Source: Opitutaceae bacterium
GTDB lineage: Bacteria; Verrucomicrobiota; Verrucomicrobiia; Opitutales; Opitutaceae
Direction: 5' to 3'
NCBI GenBank assembly: GCA_025355125.1
Contig: JANXLP010000063.1
Location: 1-36,707, forward strand
DNA length: 36,707 bases
Numbering within the stretch: the stretch's first letter is position 1; each line of letters begins with the position of its first letter. Below the pieces are notes generated by a model that made no database searches, had not been told where the DNA came from, and saw nothing but the letters and a program-made list of their open reading frames with translations. Of the stretch, positions 22,611 to 30,330 are shown piece after piece. Position numbers and translations under genes: made by a program.

Positions 22611-23660
22611 TTACGCTATCATCTGACTACTCTGGCTGGCGGCGACCACGAGGGTGGGGGCAACGGTGACGCCGATGCGGCCGATGACCTTGGGGTTGTC
22701 GATGCGCCAGACGAGATGATCCACGACCTTGCGCACGAGGGTGGGCAGGTTGATGTCGAGCGCCGGGGGCAGGTGGTCGAGGTTGTGGTAGATGACGGGG
22801 TTGTAATTACCGAGAATGGCTTCGAAATCTCGGTCGGACTTGAGGCCGGCAAGACGCATTGAGCGGAAAAGCGATCCGCAAAAATGATCGACCGGGATGT
22901 AGAGGCCGGTGGGGCGGGGCGAGGTTTGGTAGAAGCGTTTGGCGAGCGCATCGCTCTCATCGTGCACGGGCACGATCTCAAGGAAGTTCACGGGCTTCGA
23001 CTTGCCGAGGATACTGTGGACGGTGAGGCCGAGTTCCTTGGCCTGCTCGACAAACGCTTTCACGCGCCAACCGACGGCGCTGTAACCGGTGTCGGCGGCA
23101 ACGACGGCGACGGATTTGTGGCCGTGCTGATGGAGATAGTTGGCGGCGAGGCGGCCGTTGGCGTCGTTGTCGGGCTCGACGTAGTCGCCGGAGTAGGTCT
23201 GTGATCGGCGCGTCATGAACCACACGTGCGGTAGATCGCCGAGTTTGCTCATGCAGGCGGCGGAAGGCTCCATGCCTTGGATAATCACGCCATCGACCTG
23301 ACGTTCAGCGAGCGTGCGGGGCAGATCGTCGGGCGTGTCGGTGAACAGCACGCTCAGCTCAAGGCGCTGGCGGTCGTTGGAGTGCTGGGTCTGGAGGAGT
23401 TGGTCCTGGAACCAATTGAAACTGGAGTTCTTCTTCGCGCCGACGAACCACACTGCGATCTTCTTGGGTGTGGCGAGACGGGATTTCGGGCCGCGACGGC
23501 GATGCAGCGGGGTCGGGACGTAGTCGGCGGCGGACATCACGGAGCGCACGCGCTCGAGGCGGTCGGGCGCGACGAGGTGCGGCTGGTTGATGACGCGTGA
23601 AACCGTGGCGGGAGATACCTTCGCTTTGCGGGCGATATCGGCGATGAGCAGGGGAGGCAT
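22611..23660 (-). CDS. LacI-family transcriptional regulator
   Basis: The 349-aa protein has an N-terminal LacI helix-turn-helix (IADIARKAKVSPATVSRVIN, residues 5-24), a hinge with VPTPLHRRRGPKSR, and a periplasmic-binding-protein-like effector domain (about 68-345) with DGVIIQGMEP, NDANGRLAANYLHQHGHKSV and PTGLYIPVDHFCGSLFRSMR. The G.LAA.YL...GH.S.A motif is standard for sugar-sensing LacI members. Palindromes CTGAAAGTTTCAG and CTGAAAGCTCAG lie 11 and 34 bp upstream of the start, suggesting autoregulation. The same half-site recurs before the TIM-barrel gene. It probably controls the receptor downstream and the divergent catabolic genes. Confidence 0.9.
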   Translation of the reverse strand: MPPLLIADIARKAKVSPATVSRVINQPHLVAPDRLERVRSVMSAADYVPTPLHRRRGPKSRLATPKKIAVWFVGAKKNSSFNWFQDQLLQTQHSNDRQRLELSVLFTDTPDDLPRTLAERQVDGVIIQGMEPSAACMSKLGDLPHVWFMTRRSQTYSGDYVEPDNDANGRLAANYLHQHGHKSVAVVAADTGYSAVGWRVKAFVEQAKELGLTVHSILGKSKPVNFLEIVPVHDESDALAKRFYQTSPRPTGLYIPVDHFCGSLFRSMRLAGLKSDRDFEAILGNYNPVIYHNLDHLPPALDINLPTLVRKVVDHLVWRIDNPKVIGRIGVTVAPTLVVAASQSSQMIA

Positions 23661-23670
23661 ACGAAGTAAC

Positions 23671-23705
23671 CTGAAAGTTTCAGAAAGAATACGCTGAAAG
23701 CTCAG
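23671..23705. promoter_or_regulatory. Candidate LacI-family operators upstream of the regulator gene
   Basis: CTGAAAGTTTCAG (23671-23683) is a perfect odd-centred palindrome and CTGAAAGCTCAG (23694-23705) a near copy. They lie between the regulator start and its upstream neighbour. A further LacI-like palindrome, GAAAGCGTTTC, is at 23754-23764. Shared half-site CTGAAA links them to the sites at 24711-24770. Confidence 0.6.
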
Positions 23706-23839
23706 GTGGTGGTCAAGGGTTTTTGTTATGGGATGAGTGGGGGAACGGGTTGGGAAAGCGTTTCACGGGAACCGCGCGGCGCATTCTGGTTGAGGCCGCT
23801 GTTGGGTCGATGAAATGAGGCCTGCAATAAGCGGCGAAA

Positions 23840-24709
23840 TCAGGCGGGTTTGGCCGCGCGTTTGAAAGCGCGTTTCCAGGCGCCGGCAAAGGCAGTGCGG
23901 GCGGCGATGGCGTCGGGCCAGGGATGCGGATTCGTGCTCACGTGGTAGCCATGCGTGCAGCCCAACTCGGGGCAGGTCCAGAGGGTGTTACCCGGGCGGG
24001 GACCGCGGAGCCAAAGCGTGAAAAGATCTTCGACGAACGCTAAATAATCACGGAATTCGGAAGTGGGCTGGCCGCGACCGTTGGTAACCGGGATCTGGCA
24101 GTGCTGGCTGTTAAATGGTCGCAAATGAAACAGTTGGGAATGTTGAATCGACTCGGGCCACGCGAGCAGGCGCGCCGAATAGTCTTTCGGCATCATGTGT
24201 TTCGAGACCGCGAAATGTGAATGATCCCATGTCACGGGCATGATTTCGCGCGTGGCCCTTTTGTAGAGACGGGCGATCTCGGTGAATTTCTCCGGAGTTT
24301 CCGTCGAGGTGTCGCGGTGGGTTTCGATATGCACACCGAGGCCCAGGGAGCGGGAGAGTTTGATCAGCTTGACGGCCATGGCCGCCGCTTTGACGGGTGG
24401 CGTATCATGGTTCATTAACTGGATGTTAATGAAGTGTGCGCCCAGGTCGCGTTGCGCCTGTAGACGGGGTTTGGCCACGGCGAGATCGCTGCAATCGAAA
24501 CCGCTGAGCAGCACCAAGCCGCGTTTGTCGGCGCCGGCTTTTAGCTCCGGCGTGACGTAGGCGCAGACGCCGTCGAAACCGGCGGCTTGGATGGCGTTGA
24601 GCTTCTGGTCGAGCGACCACTCGCGGACCTTGGAAGGCCAGTCATGCATCGACCAAGGGGAGGCACACTGAATAAGACGAGGAGCGGGTTGAGAGGGCGA
24701 AAGCTTCAT
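23840..24709 (-). CDS. Xylose-isomerase-like TIM-barrel protein (sugar isomerase/epimerase type)
   Basis: The 289-aa protein is of the AP-endonuclease-2/xylose-isomerase-like fold: LDQKLNAIQAAGFDGVCAYV, GAHFINIQLM.HDT, LGLGVHIETHRDTSTETPEK (metal-ligand Glu and the THRD motif), MPVTWDHSHFAVSK (Asp and His), SQLFHLRP and TLWTCPELG (final Glu region). Metal-binding residues of the family therefore appear present. Members isomerise or epimerise sugars or inositols in the cytoplasm. The start MKLSPSQPAPRL is preceded, after a single base, by a perfect operator-like palindrome, so either the mRNA is nearly leaderless or translation begins further in (MHDWPSKV is the next Met). It is divergent from the GH78-like gene. 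Confidence 0.8.
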   Translation of the reverse strand: MKLSPSQPAPRLIQCASPWSMHDWPSKVREWSLDQKLNAIQAAGFDGVCAYVTPELKAGADKRGLVLLSGFDCSDLAVAKPRLQAQRDLGAHFINIQLMNHDTPPVKAAAMAVKLIKLSRSLGLGVHIETHRDTSTETPEKFTEIARLYKRATREIMPVTWDHSHFAVSKHMMPKDYSARLLAWPESIQHSQLFHLRPFNSQHCQIPVTNGRGQPTSEFRDYLAFVEDLFTLWLRGPRPGNTLWTCPELGCTHGYHVSTNPHPWPDAIAARTAFAGAWKRAFKRAAKPA

Positions 24710-24710
24710 T

Positions 24711-24770
24711 CTGAAATTTCAGCGAAAATACTGATTGAAATCTGAAAAATGACGAGATCATTCTGAAATC
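24711..24770. promoter_or_regulatory. Candidate LacI-family operator cluster in the divergent promoter region
   Basis: CTGAAATTTCAG (24711-24722) is a perfect palindrome; additional half-sites are TCTGAAAA near 24741 and TTCTGAAATC at 24761-24770. The half-site matches the palindromes in front of the LacI gene. Position fits repression of the TIM-barrel gene and perhaps of the divergent GH78-like operon. Confidence 0.6.
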
Positions 24771-25006
24771 ATCATTGCACCCCGCATGAGTTCCGCGCCG
24801 GCCACCCCTTTACTCCCCCGTATCTATGTTTTGGGGTGGGCTGCGCATGGGCCGGGCTTTTTTTGGAGATTTGCGTGCAAATCAACGACTCTAGTTAGTC
24901 GCGAAGGGGTGGGTTTCCGGAAAACTACGGAACAGAACCCCTCGCGAACCTGCTCCCGCCTTAACCTCGGGATTTTCTGACCCGTGGCGCTCAACTTTTT
25001 TCTCTC
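24771..25006. other. Rest of the divergent intergenic region
   Basis: This leader and promoter region for the plus-strand operon has no coding character. It contains a perfect GATTTGC-GT-GCAAATC palindrome (24868-24883). No Shine-Dalgarno is visible before the ATG at 25007; the sequence there is pyrimidine-rich (CTTTTTTCTCTC-like). Confidence 0.4.
24868..24883. promoter_or_regulatory. Palindrome upstream of the GH78-like operon
   Basis: GATTTGCGTGCAAATC has 7-bp perfect arms around GT. It lies 123 bp before the GH78-like start and resembles a compact operator, distinct from the CTGAAA sites. Confidence 0.35.
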
Positions 25007-27481
25007 ATGAAACCGTTTGTGGATTCCGCCGTTTGGATCTGGTCGCCCGAAGGCTCGCATGCCGTGCCTCCGCCTTCAGGCTCGTCGCCGTCGCACTATC
25101 AGGTGCGGATGTTTCGGCGGACGTTTGACGTCGCCGATCTAAAGGCGGCGGCGCTGACGGTTCACGTTTCGGGCGACAGCCGCTATCTCTTTTTCTGCAA
25201 TGGCCACCTAGTCGGGCGCGGTCCGGCGAAGGGCGATGTGAACCACCACTTTTATGAGACGTTCGATCTTGCGCCGCTGCTGCGCGCAGGCCGCAACGTC
25301 CTCGCGGCGCTCGTGCTCGATATGTCGCGTATCGCCCATCGGCCGGCGCTGCTCGGTGCGCCGTGTTCCGTGATGACCTACACCGGCGGATTTGTGCTTG
25401 AGGGTGCGTTGCGCGACAAGGCCGGCGCGGTCGTGACGGAACTGCGCACGGATAAGAATTGGCGCGTGGCGGTGGACACGGCGCATCGTTTTCAAAACGA
25501 GAACACGACGTTCGAGGGTTATCTCGGCTATTTCGAACACCGCGTGTCGGGCCTCACTCCCGCCGGCTGGAATCTGCCGGAGTTCAATGATGCCGCGTGG
25601 TCCGAGGCGCATGTGTTGTTCAAGGCCGAGCTGCTGGAAAACCGCCGCGATCCCACGAGCCCCTACGGCCTCGTGCCGCGTATGATTCCGATGCTCGAAG
25701 AAGAGCGGATTGATCGCTTCACGGATGTGTTCGTGCCTGGTGGCAAGGACGCGCCCGACGGCTGGCTAAATCTCATCGAGAGCGGTCGCGCAGTCACGCT
25801 GCCGGCGGGCACTGAGATCGAGGTGATCCTCGATCATGCGACGCTGACGTCTGCGTTTCCGCAGCTCGCGGTGTCGGGTGGCGCGGGCACGACCCTGCGT
25901 CTGATTTACGCTGAGGCGCTACGGCTGCCGTGGGGCACGCCCGGGGCGACGTTGCTCGGCAAAAAACAATCGCTCGCGAATCTCGCGTCGCACTTCGCCG
26001 ACGAGAACACGAGTTGGACCTTTGATCGTCGCGGCAAAATCACCGGTTGGTGTGATATCTGGGAGCCGGCGGGCACAGGCACCGCGACGGCGCCGGAAAA
26101 ATTTGAGCCGCTGCACTGGCGCGCCTACCGCTACGTCGGCCTGCGGATCAAGGTGGGCGCGACGCCGCTCACGCTGCACGCCTTCACGCAGCGCTACACG
26201 GCTTACCCATATCAGATCGCGGCGACGTTTGCCTCGTCCGATGCGCGGCTCGACCGCGTGTGGACCGCGAGCCTGCAAACGATGCAGCTCTGCTCGCACG
26301 AGACGTTCGAAGACTGCCCGCACTACGAGCAGATGCAGTATGCGGGCGACACGATGATCACCTCCAAGATCGCGATGCTTGCGACGGGAGATTACCGGCT
26401 GAGCCGGCAGGCGCTTTATCATTTCGATTGGTCGCGGCTTTCCGACGGCCTCACGCAGAGCCGTTATCCCTCGCGTCTCGTGCAGATCATCCCGACGTGG
26501 TCGCTGCACTGGATCACCAACATCCGCGACTATTTCATGTGCTCCGGCGACGCCGCGACTGTGCGCGACATGCTGCCGGGCGTGCGTGCGGTGCTCGACT
26601 GGTATCGCCGTCACACCGATGCGAGCGGCCTGCCCGCCAAGCTGCCGTTCTGGAACATCACCGACTGGTGCCCGTGGTGGCCACGTGGCGTGGTGCCCGG
26701 TGCCGACGCCGGCCCGACGACGATCCTCAGCGCGCAATACATCCAGGGCCTCGCCGACCTCGCCGAACTGCTCCGCCAGCTCAACGACCCGCGCCACACC
26801 AGTGAGATCATCGCGCTGGAAAACGAAGCCGCGCGTCTGCGCCCCGGGTTGCACGCGCTCACGTGGAGCGAGTCCGAAGGCCTCTACTTTGATCGTCCCG
26901 GCGGTCCCGAAGTTTCCCAATACGGCAACGCGTGGGCCATCGTCGCGGGCGTCGCCGGCGAGCGCGAACGCACTGCCATCATGAAGCGGTTTCCGAACGA
27001 CGAGAAACTCGCGCCCGGCTCGTTCTTCTGGTGGCACACGGGCTTCACCGCGTTGGCGAAAAGCGGTCGTTACGACGAAATGCCGCGGCATCTCGGCCCG
27101 TGGTATGAGTCGCTCGATTACGGGCTCTCCACGTTCGTCGAGGAAAACTCCTACTGGCGTTCGCTCTGTCACGCGTGGTCCGCGCATCCCGCGTTGGAGT
27201 TCCTCAACCGCATCCTCGGCGTCACGCCGACCGCGCCCGGTTTCGCACGCGTCACCATCGCGCCTAATCTCTGCGGACTCACCCACGCCGCCGGCAGCGT
27301 GTGCACGCCGCACGGCCCCATCGAGGTCTCGTGGCGTGTGGCCGACGGCGGCTTCGCTCTCGTGATCAACGCCCCTGCCGGCCTCGACATCACCATCGTG
27401 GTTCCCGATGCGCCCGCGACGACGCGCCGTTTTAACGGCGGCAAGTTCAGCGAAACTTTCAAGCTCCCCTCCGCCGTCTGA
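25007..27481 (+). CDS. GH78-like alpha-L-rhamnosidase-family protein
   Basis: The 824-aa protein has N-terminal beta-sandwich modules (about 1-380, with FRRTFDVADLKAAALTVHVS and YLFFCNGHLVGRGPAKGD), an (alpha/alpha)6 barrel (about 400-730) and a C-terminal beta domain (750-824). The GH78 catalytic signature appears as EDCPHYEQMQYAGD: D436, E441 and D448 match the Asp, general-acid Glu and Asp of characterised rhamnosidases, where the usual reading is DCPQRDERLGWTGD. No signal peptide is present, so it is probably cytoplasmic and acts on imported oligosaccharides. The stop overlaps the DUF6807 start by one base (TGATG). The divergent motif leaves room for a related substrate. Confidence 0.85.
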   Translation: MKPFVDSAVWIWSPEGSHAVPPPSGSSPSHYQVRMFRRTFDVADLKAAALTVHVSGDSRYLFFCNGHLVGRGPAKGDVNHHFYETFDLAPLLRAGRNVLAALVLDMSRIAHRPALLGAPCSVMTYTGGFVLEGALRDKAGAVVTELRTDKNWRVAVDTAHRFQNENTTFEGYLGYFEHRVSGLTPAGWNLPEFNDAAWSEAHVLFKAELLENRRDPTSPYGLVPRMIPMLEEERIDRFTDVFVPGGKDAPDGWLNLIESGRAVTLPAGTEIEVILDHATLTSAFPQLAVSGGAGTTLRLIYAEALRLPWGTPGATLLGKKQSLANLASHFADENTSWTFDRRGKITGWCDIWEPAGTGTATAPEKFEPLHWRAYRYVGLRIKVGATPLTLHAFTQRYTAYPYQIAATFASSDARLDRVWTASLQTMQLCSHETFEDCPHYEQMQYAGDTMITSKIAMLATGDYRLSRQALYHFDWSRLSDGLTQSRYPSRLVQIIPTWSLHWITNIRDYFMCSGDAATVRDMLPGVRAVLDWYRRHTDASGLPAKLPFWNITDWCPWWPRGVVPGADAGPTTILSAQYIQGLADLAELLRQLNDPRHTSEIIALENEAARLRPGLHALTWSESEGLYFDRPGGPEVSQYGNAWAIVAGVAGERERTAIMKRFPNDEKLAPGSFFWWHTGFTALAKSGRYDEMPRHLGPWYESLDYGLSTFVEENSYWRSLCHAWSAHPALEFLNRILGVTPTAPGFARVTIAPNLCGLTHAAGSVCTPHGPIEVSWRVADGGFALVINAPAGLDITIVVPDAPATTRRFNGGKFSETFKLPSAV

Positions 27482-28353
27482 TGTCTCTGCGCCTCGAAAA
27501 CATTGCTGGTTCCGCCGTCACCGTCTTCGTGGGTGACACGCTGTTGTTGCGCTATGTTTACGTGCCCGCCACTCCGGCCAACGAGTCGTCGCGCCCCTAT
27601 GCGCATCCGGTCAACACGCTCGCCGGCGACACGCTCACTAATTTTCGCCCCAACGATCACCCGTGGCACCACGCGCTCAGTTTCACCCTGAACCACGTCT
27701 CGGGCGTCAACTTCTGGGGCGGTCCGACCTGTCTGCCCGGCGTGGGCTATAAGCTGCTCGATAATCACGGCGCGCAGCACCACCTCGCGTGGACGACGCT
27801 CGCGGTGGACGCCGCCGGCACCACCGCCACGCTGGTGCACACGCTGGCGTGGCGGCGACTGGACGAAATTCTTTTCCACGAGGAGCGCTCGCTGGTGATC
27901 ACCATCGCCACCGATGCCGCCGCGCCCTCGTGGTCGCTGCGCTGGCGCAGTCGGCTCGTGAATGTCAGCGGTCGCACGCTGTCGCTCGGCAACCCACATT
28001 CTTACGGCGGGCTCGCGGGGTCGCACTATAACGGCCTGCAGTTTCGCGGCGCGCGCGAGCTCCTCGACGATCACCTCGATCCCACGATCAAAATCACCGC
28101 CGAGGGCGGCCTCGAGGGCATCCCCGCAGTGCATGGAGCCTCGGCTCGCTGGATGGAGTGGCACGGTCAACTCGACGGCTCGCTGCGCCGGGTGAACATT
28201 CGTTTCGAAAACAATCCCGGTCCGTTGCCTTGGTTCGTGCGTCGTAACTACCCGCTGGCTGCTCTGCCCGTGCAGTTCGATCACGACCTCGAAGTTTCAC
28301 CCGGAGCGGAACTTTCGGTCGATCATACGCTCACCATTAAATCCATCCCATGA
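27481..28353 (+). CDS. DUF6807 (PmoA-like) family protein
   Basis: The 290-aa protein has the family hallmark ANESSRPYAHPVNTLAGDTL followed by NDHPWHHALSFTLNHVSGVN and FWGG, then many beta strands and SYGGLAGSHYNGLQFRGARE. The family was named for a loose relation to methane oxygenase PmoA, but its members are cytoplasmic or periplasmic beta-rich proteins found in sugar-catabolism loci. The conserved His-rich HPWHH region suggests a metal or substrate site. No signal peptide. Starts overlap at both ends (TGATG before, ATGA after), so it is tightly coupled to the GH78-like and aminotransferase genes. Confidence 0.85.
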   Translation: MSLRLENIAGSAVTVFVGDTLLLRYVYVPATPANESSRPYAHPVNTLAGDTLTNFRPNDHPWHHALSFTLNHVSGVNFWGGPTCLPGVGYKLLDNHGAQHHLAWTTLAVDAAGTTATLVHTLAWRRLDEILFHEERSLVITIATDAAAPSWSLRWRSRLVNVSGRTLSLGNPHSYGGLAGSHYNGLQFRGARELLDDHLDPTIKITAEGGLEGIPAVHGASARWMEWHGQLDGSLRRVNIRFENNPGPLPWFVRRNYPLAALPVQFDHDLEVSPGAELSVDHTLTIKSIP

Positions 28354-29642
28354 ACTTCGACCGCCGCACATTTCTTCAGAACCTCGGAGTAGGTGCCGTC
28401 GGCGCGTTCGCGCTGGGCACGGCTTCCCGTGCCGCCAGCTCTGCTCCTTCCGCTGCGCCGGTGCTGCCGGCCTTCGATGCGAAGTCGTCTGACGCCTATT
28501 GGCGCGCCGTTCGCGCGCAGTTCCCGCTGCTCGACGATCCGGTTTACCTGAACGTCGGCGGTCTCGGGCCGACGTCGCAGCCGGTGTTGGACAAAGTGTT
28601 TTCGACGATGCTCAAGCTGCAGGAGCATTCCGAAACGGGCTTCGGCCTGATCGAGCCGGCCCGCGAAACGCTCGCGCGCTACCTCGGCGCCAAGCCCTCC
28701 GAAATCTGTTTTACCCGCAACGCCACCGAGGCGAATTCCATCATCGCCGCAGGCCTCACGCTGCGCGAAGGCGACGAGGTTATCTTCGAGTCCCACGCCC
28801 ATCCCGGCGGCTCCTTCCCGTGGTTTAACCAGGCGAAGTTGCGCGGCGTGAAGGTGAAGCTCTTCGAGCCCGACAACGCCAGCCCCGAGGCCAATCTCGC
28901 GCGCATCCGCGAACTCGTCACGCCGCGCACGAAGGTCATCCAAGTCAGCCACATCACCTGCACCAACGGCCTCGTGATGCCGGTGCGCGCCATCGCCGAA
29001 TTCGCGACCTCGCGTGGGATTTGGTTCCACATTGATGGCGCCCAGTCGGTCGGCATGATCCCGGTAAATTTTCACGCCATCGGCTGCGATTCTTACGCCG
29101 TCAGCGGCCACAAATGGCTCGGCGGACCGCATGAGTCGGGCCTCTTTTATCTGCGGCAAGACAAGCTGGAATCCGTCGCCACGACGGAGATCGGCGCCCA
29201 TTCTGGCGAGCTGCCGTTCCTGCCGGGCGAACTCAAATACGTCGATGGTGCGGCCCGCCACGAATACGGCACGCGCAACGCCGGCCTCATCGCGGGCCTC
29301 GCCGAGGCCGTGCATTTCCAGGAGCGCATCGGCATCGAGCGCATCGCCGCGCACGGCCGTGAGCTGGCCACGCTGCTGCTCACCGAACTCTCGAAGATCG
29401 ACGGCATCACGATGCTCACGCCGCGTCACGACGAGCTGCGTGGTTCAATCACGACGATCCGCCATGCGCGCGCCGACGCCTCGACGCTCTTCGGCTACCT
29501 CGTGAAAGAGCACCACCTGCGCTGCCGGCCCGTGACCGAGCAGAAGCTCAACGCCGTCCGCATCTCGACGCACGTCTTCAACTCCCGCGCCGAGTGCGAG
29601 CGCGTCATCGCCGGCGTCAAAGCCTCGGTTCGCGCCCTCTGA
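28350..29642 (+). CDS. Tat-exported class V aminotransferase (isopenicillin-N-epimerase-like)
   Basis: The 430-aa PLP enzyme begins MNFDRRTFLQNLGVGAVGAF, a textbook twin-arginine signal (RRTFLQ) with an Ala-rich h-region ending near SRAAS. The mature part is a fold-type I aminotransferase class V: CFTRNATEANSIIAAGL, FESHAHPGG, HITCTNGLVMPVRAIAEFA, WFHIDGAQSVGMIPV, and the PLP lysine K255 in SGHKWLGGPHESGLFYL. NVGGLGPTSQPV marks the substrate side. Tat export is logical for a cofactor-loaded enzyme, so it should act in the periplasm or outside, on an amino acid, amino sugar or conjugate. The start overlaps the preceding stop (ATGA). Confidence 0.88.
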   Translation: MNFDRRTFLQNLGVGAVGAFALGTASRAASSAPSAAPVLPAFDAKSSDAYWRAVRAQFPLLDDPVYLNVGGLGPTSQPVLDKVFSTMLKLQEHSETGFGLIEPARETLARYLGAKPSEICFTRNATEANSIIAAGLTLREGDEVIFESHAHPGGSFPWFNQAKLRGVKVKLFEPDNASPEANLARIRELVTPRTKVIQVSHITCTNGLVMPVRAIAEFATSRGIWFHIDGAQSVGMIPVNFHAIGCDSYAVSGHKWLGGPHESGLFYLRQDKLESVATTEIGAHSGELPFLPGELKYVDGAARHEYGTRNAGLIAGLAEAVHFQERIGIERIAAHGRELATLLLTELSKIDGITMLTPRHDELRGSITTIRHARADASTLFGYLVKEHHLRCRPVTEQKLNAVRISTHVFNSRAECERVIAGVKASVRAL

Positions 29643-29681
29643 TTATCATGGCATTGCTTGAGCAGATTTCACCACTGGGCT

Positions 29682-29708
29682 CCGCGACCGCGCTCAACGC
29701 GGTCGCGG
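29682..29708. other. Perfect stem-loop after the aminotransferase gene
   Basis: CCGCGACCGCG (29682-29692) and CGCGGTCGCGG (29698-29708) form an 11-bp stem with a CTCAA loop in the gap between two converging genes. There is no U run on either side, so it is at best a Rho-aided or processing hairpin. Confidence 0.5.
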
Positions 29709-29728
29709 GCTCCCTGCCGGTATCCCGC

Positions 29729-30262
29729 TCAGGGCGTCTCGATCTCTGCGATCAAATCAAGTTCCACCGGAGCACCCATGGGCAGCGTCGAGGTGCCGAG
29801 CGCCATGCGGGCATGGCGACCCTTGTCGCCGAAGACGGCCACGAACAAATCCGACGCGCCGTTGATGACCTTGGGCTGCGTGGTGAAGTCGTCGGTGCAG
29901 TTCACGAAACCCGTGACCTTCACGATGCGCTTCACCTTGGTGAGATCACCGACCTCCGCCTTGAGCGCCGCGATCAGTTGCAACGCGCACGTGCGCGCGG
30001 CTTCCGCGCCCTGGGCCTCGGTGAGTTCGCGGCCGACCTTGCCGACGATAAATTTTCCGTCGGCGCCGCGCGCGAGTTGTCCGGCGAGAAACACGAGGTT
30101 GCCGCTGCGCACGGCGGGCACGTAGTTCGCAACCGCGGCCGGCACCGTCGGCAGCGTGAGGCCCAGCGCCGCCAGTTTTTGCTCGGGCGAAGTGGATTCC
30201 GCCGCTCGGGCGGTGATGAGCAGACAAAGAAAGGTCAGCAACAGATGCAGGTAGGTTTTCAT
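29729..30262 (-). CDS. Exported RidA-family (YjgF-like) protein
   Basis: The 177-aa protein has a Sec signal peptide (MKTYLHLLLTFLCLLITARA, cleavage near ARA-AES) and then a RidA-like domain of the longer YjgF-related subfamily: KLAALGLTLP, NYVPAVRSGNLVFLAGQLAR, ADGKFIVGKVGRELTEAQGA, ALQLIAALKAEVGDLTKVKR, VTGFVNCTDDF, GHARMALG-like RHARMALGTSTLPMGAPVE. RidA proteins hydrolyse reactive enamines/imines formed by PLP enzymes. This subfamily often lacks the canonical Arg, and its activity is less certain; here an Arg is present in RHARMA. The gene is on the opposite strand between the aminotransferase and propeller A genes; divergent spacing to propeller A is 68 bp. The neighbouring exported PLP enzyme is an obvious partner. 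Confidence 0.85.
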   Translation of the reverse strand: MKTYLHLLLTFLCLLITARAAESTSPEQKLAALGLTLPTVPAAVANYVPAVRSGNLVFLAGQLARGADGKFIVGKVGRELTEAQGAEAARTCALQLIAALKAEVGDLTKVKRIVKVTGFVNCTDDFTTQPKVINGASDLFVAVFGDKGRHARMALGTSTLPMGAPVELDLIAEIETP

Positions 30263-30330
30263 AAGGGTTTAGGCCTAAGCCGGAGCAACCCGCCGCGCGT
30301 CGCAATCCCGTAACTCGAAATTTTACCGTC

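Noticed and set aside
24786..24980. Small plus-strand ORF in the divergent region
   Set aside because: No recognisable protein features; it overlaps a palindromic regulatory segment and lacks a ribosome-binding site.
25919..27313. 464-aa minus-strand ORF opposite the GH78-like gene
   Set aside because: Arg/Gly-rich antisense frame with no domain; the plus-strand gene has clear GH78 motifs.
29682..29708. Rho-independent terminator after the aminotransferase
   Set aside because: The 11-bp stem is perfect but no U run follows on either strand, so it is listed only as a stem-loop.
30269..30278. TTAGGCCTAA palindrome between ridA-like and propeller A genes as an operator
   Set aside because: Only 10 bp, single occurrence, and no matching site at neighbouring promoters.
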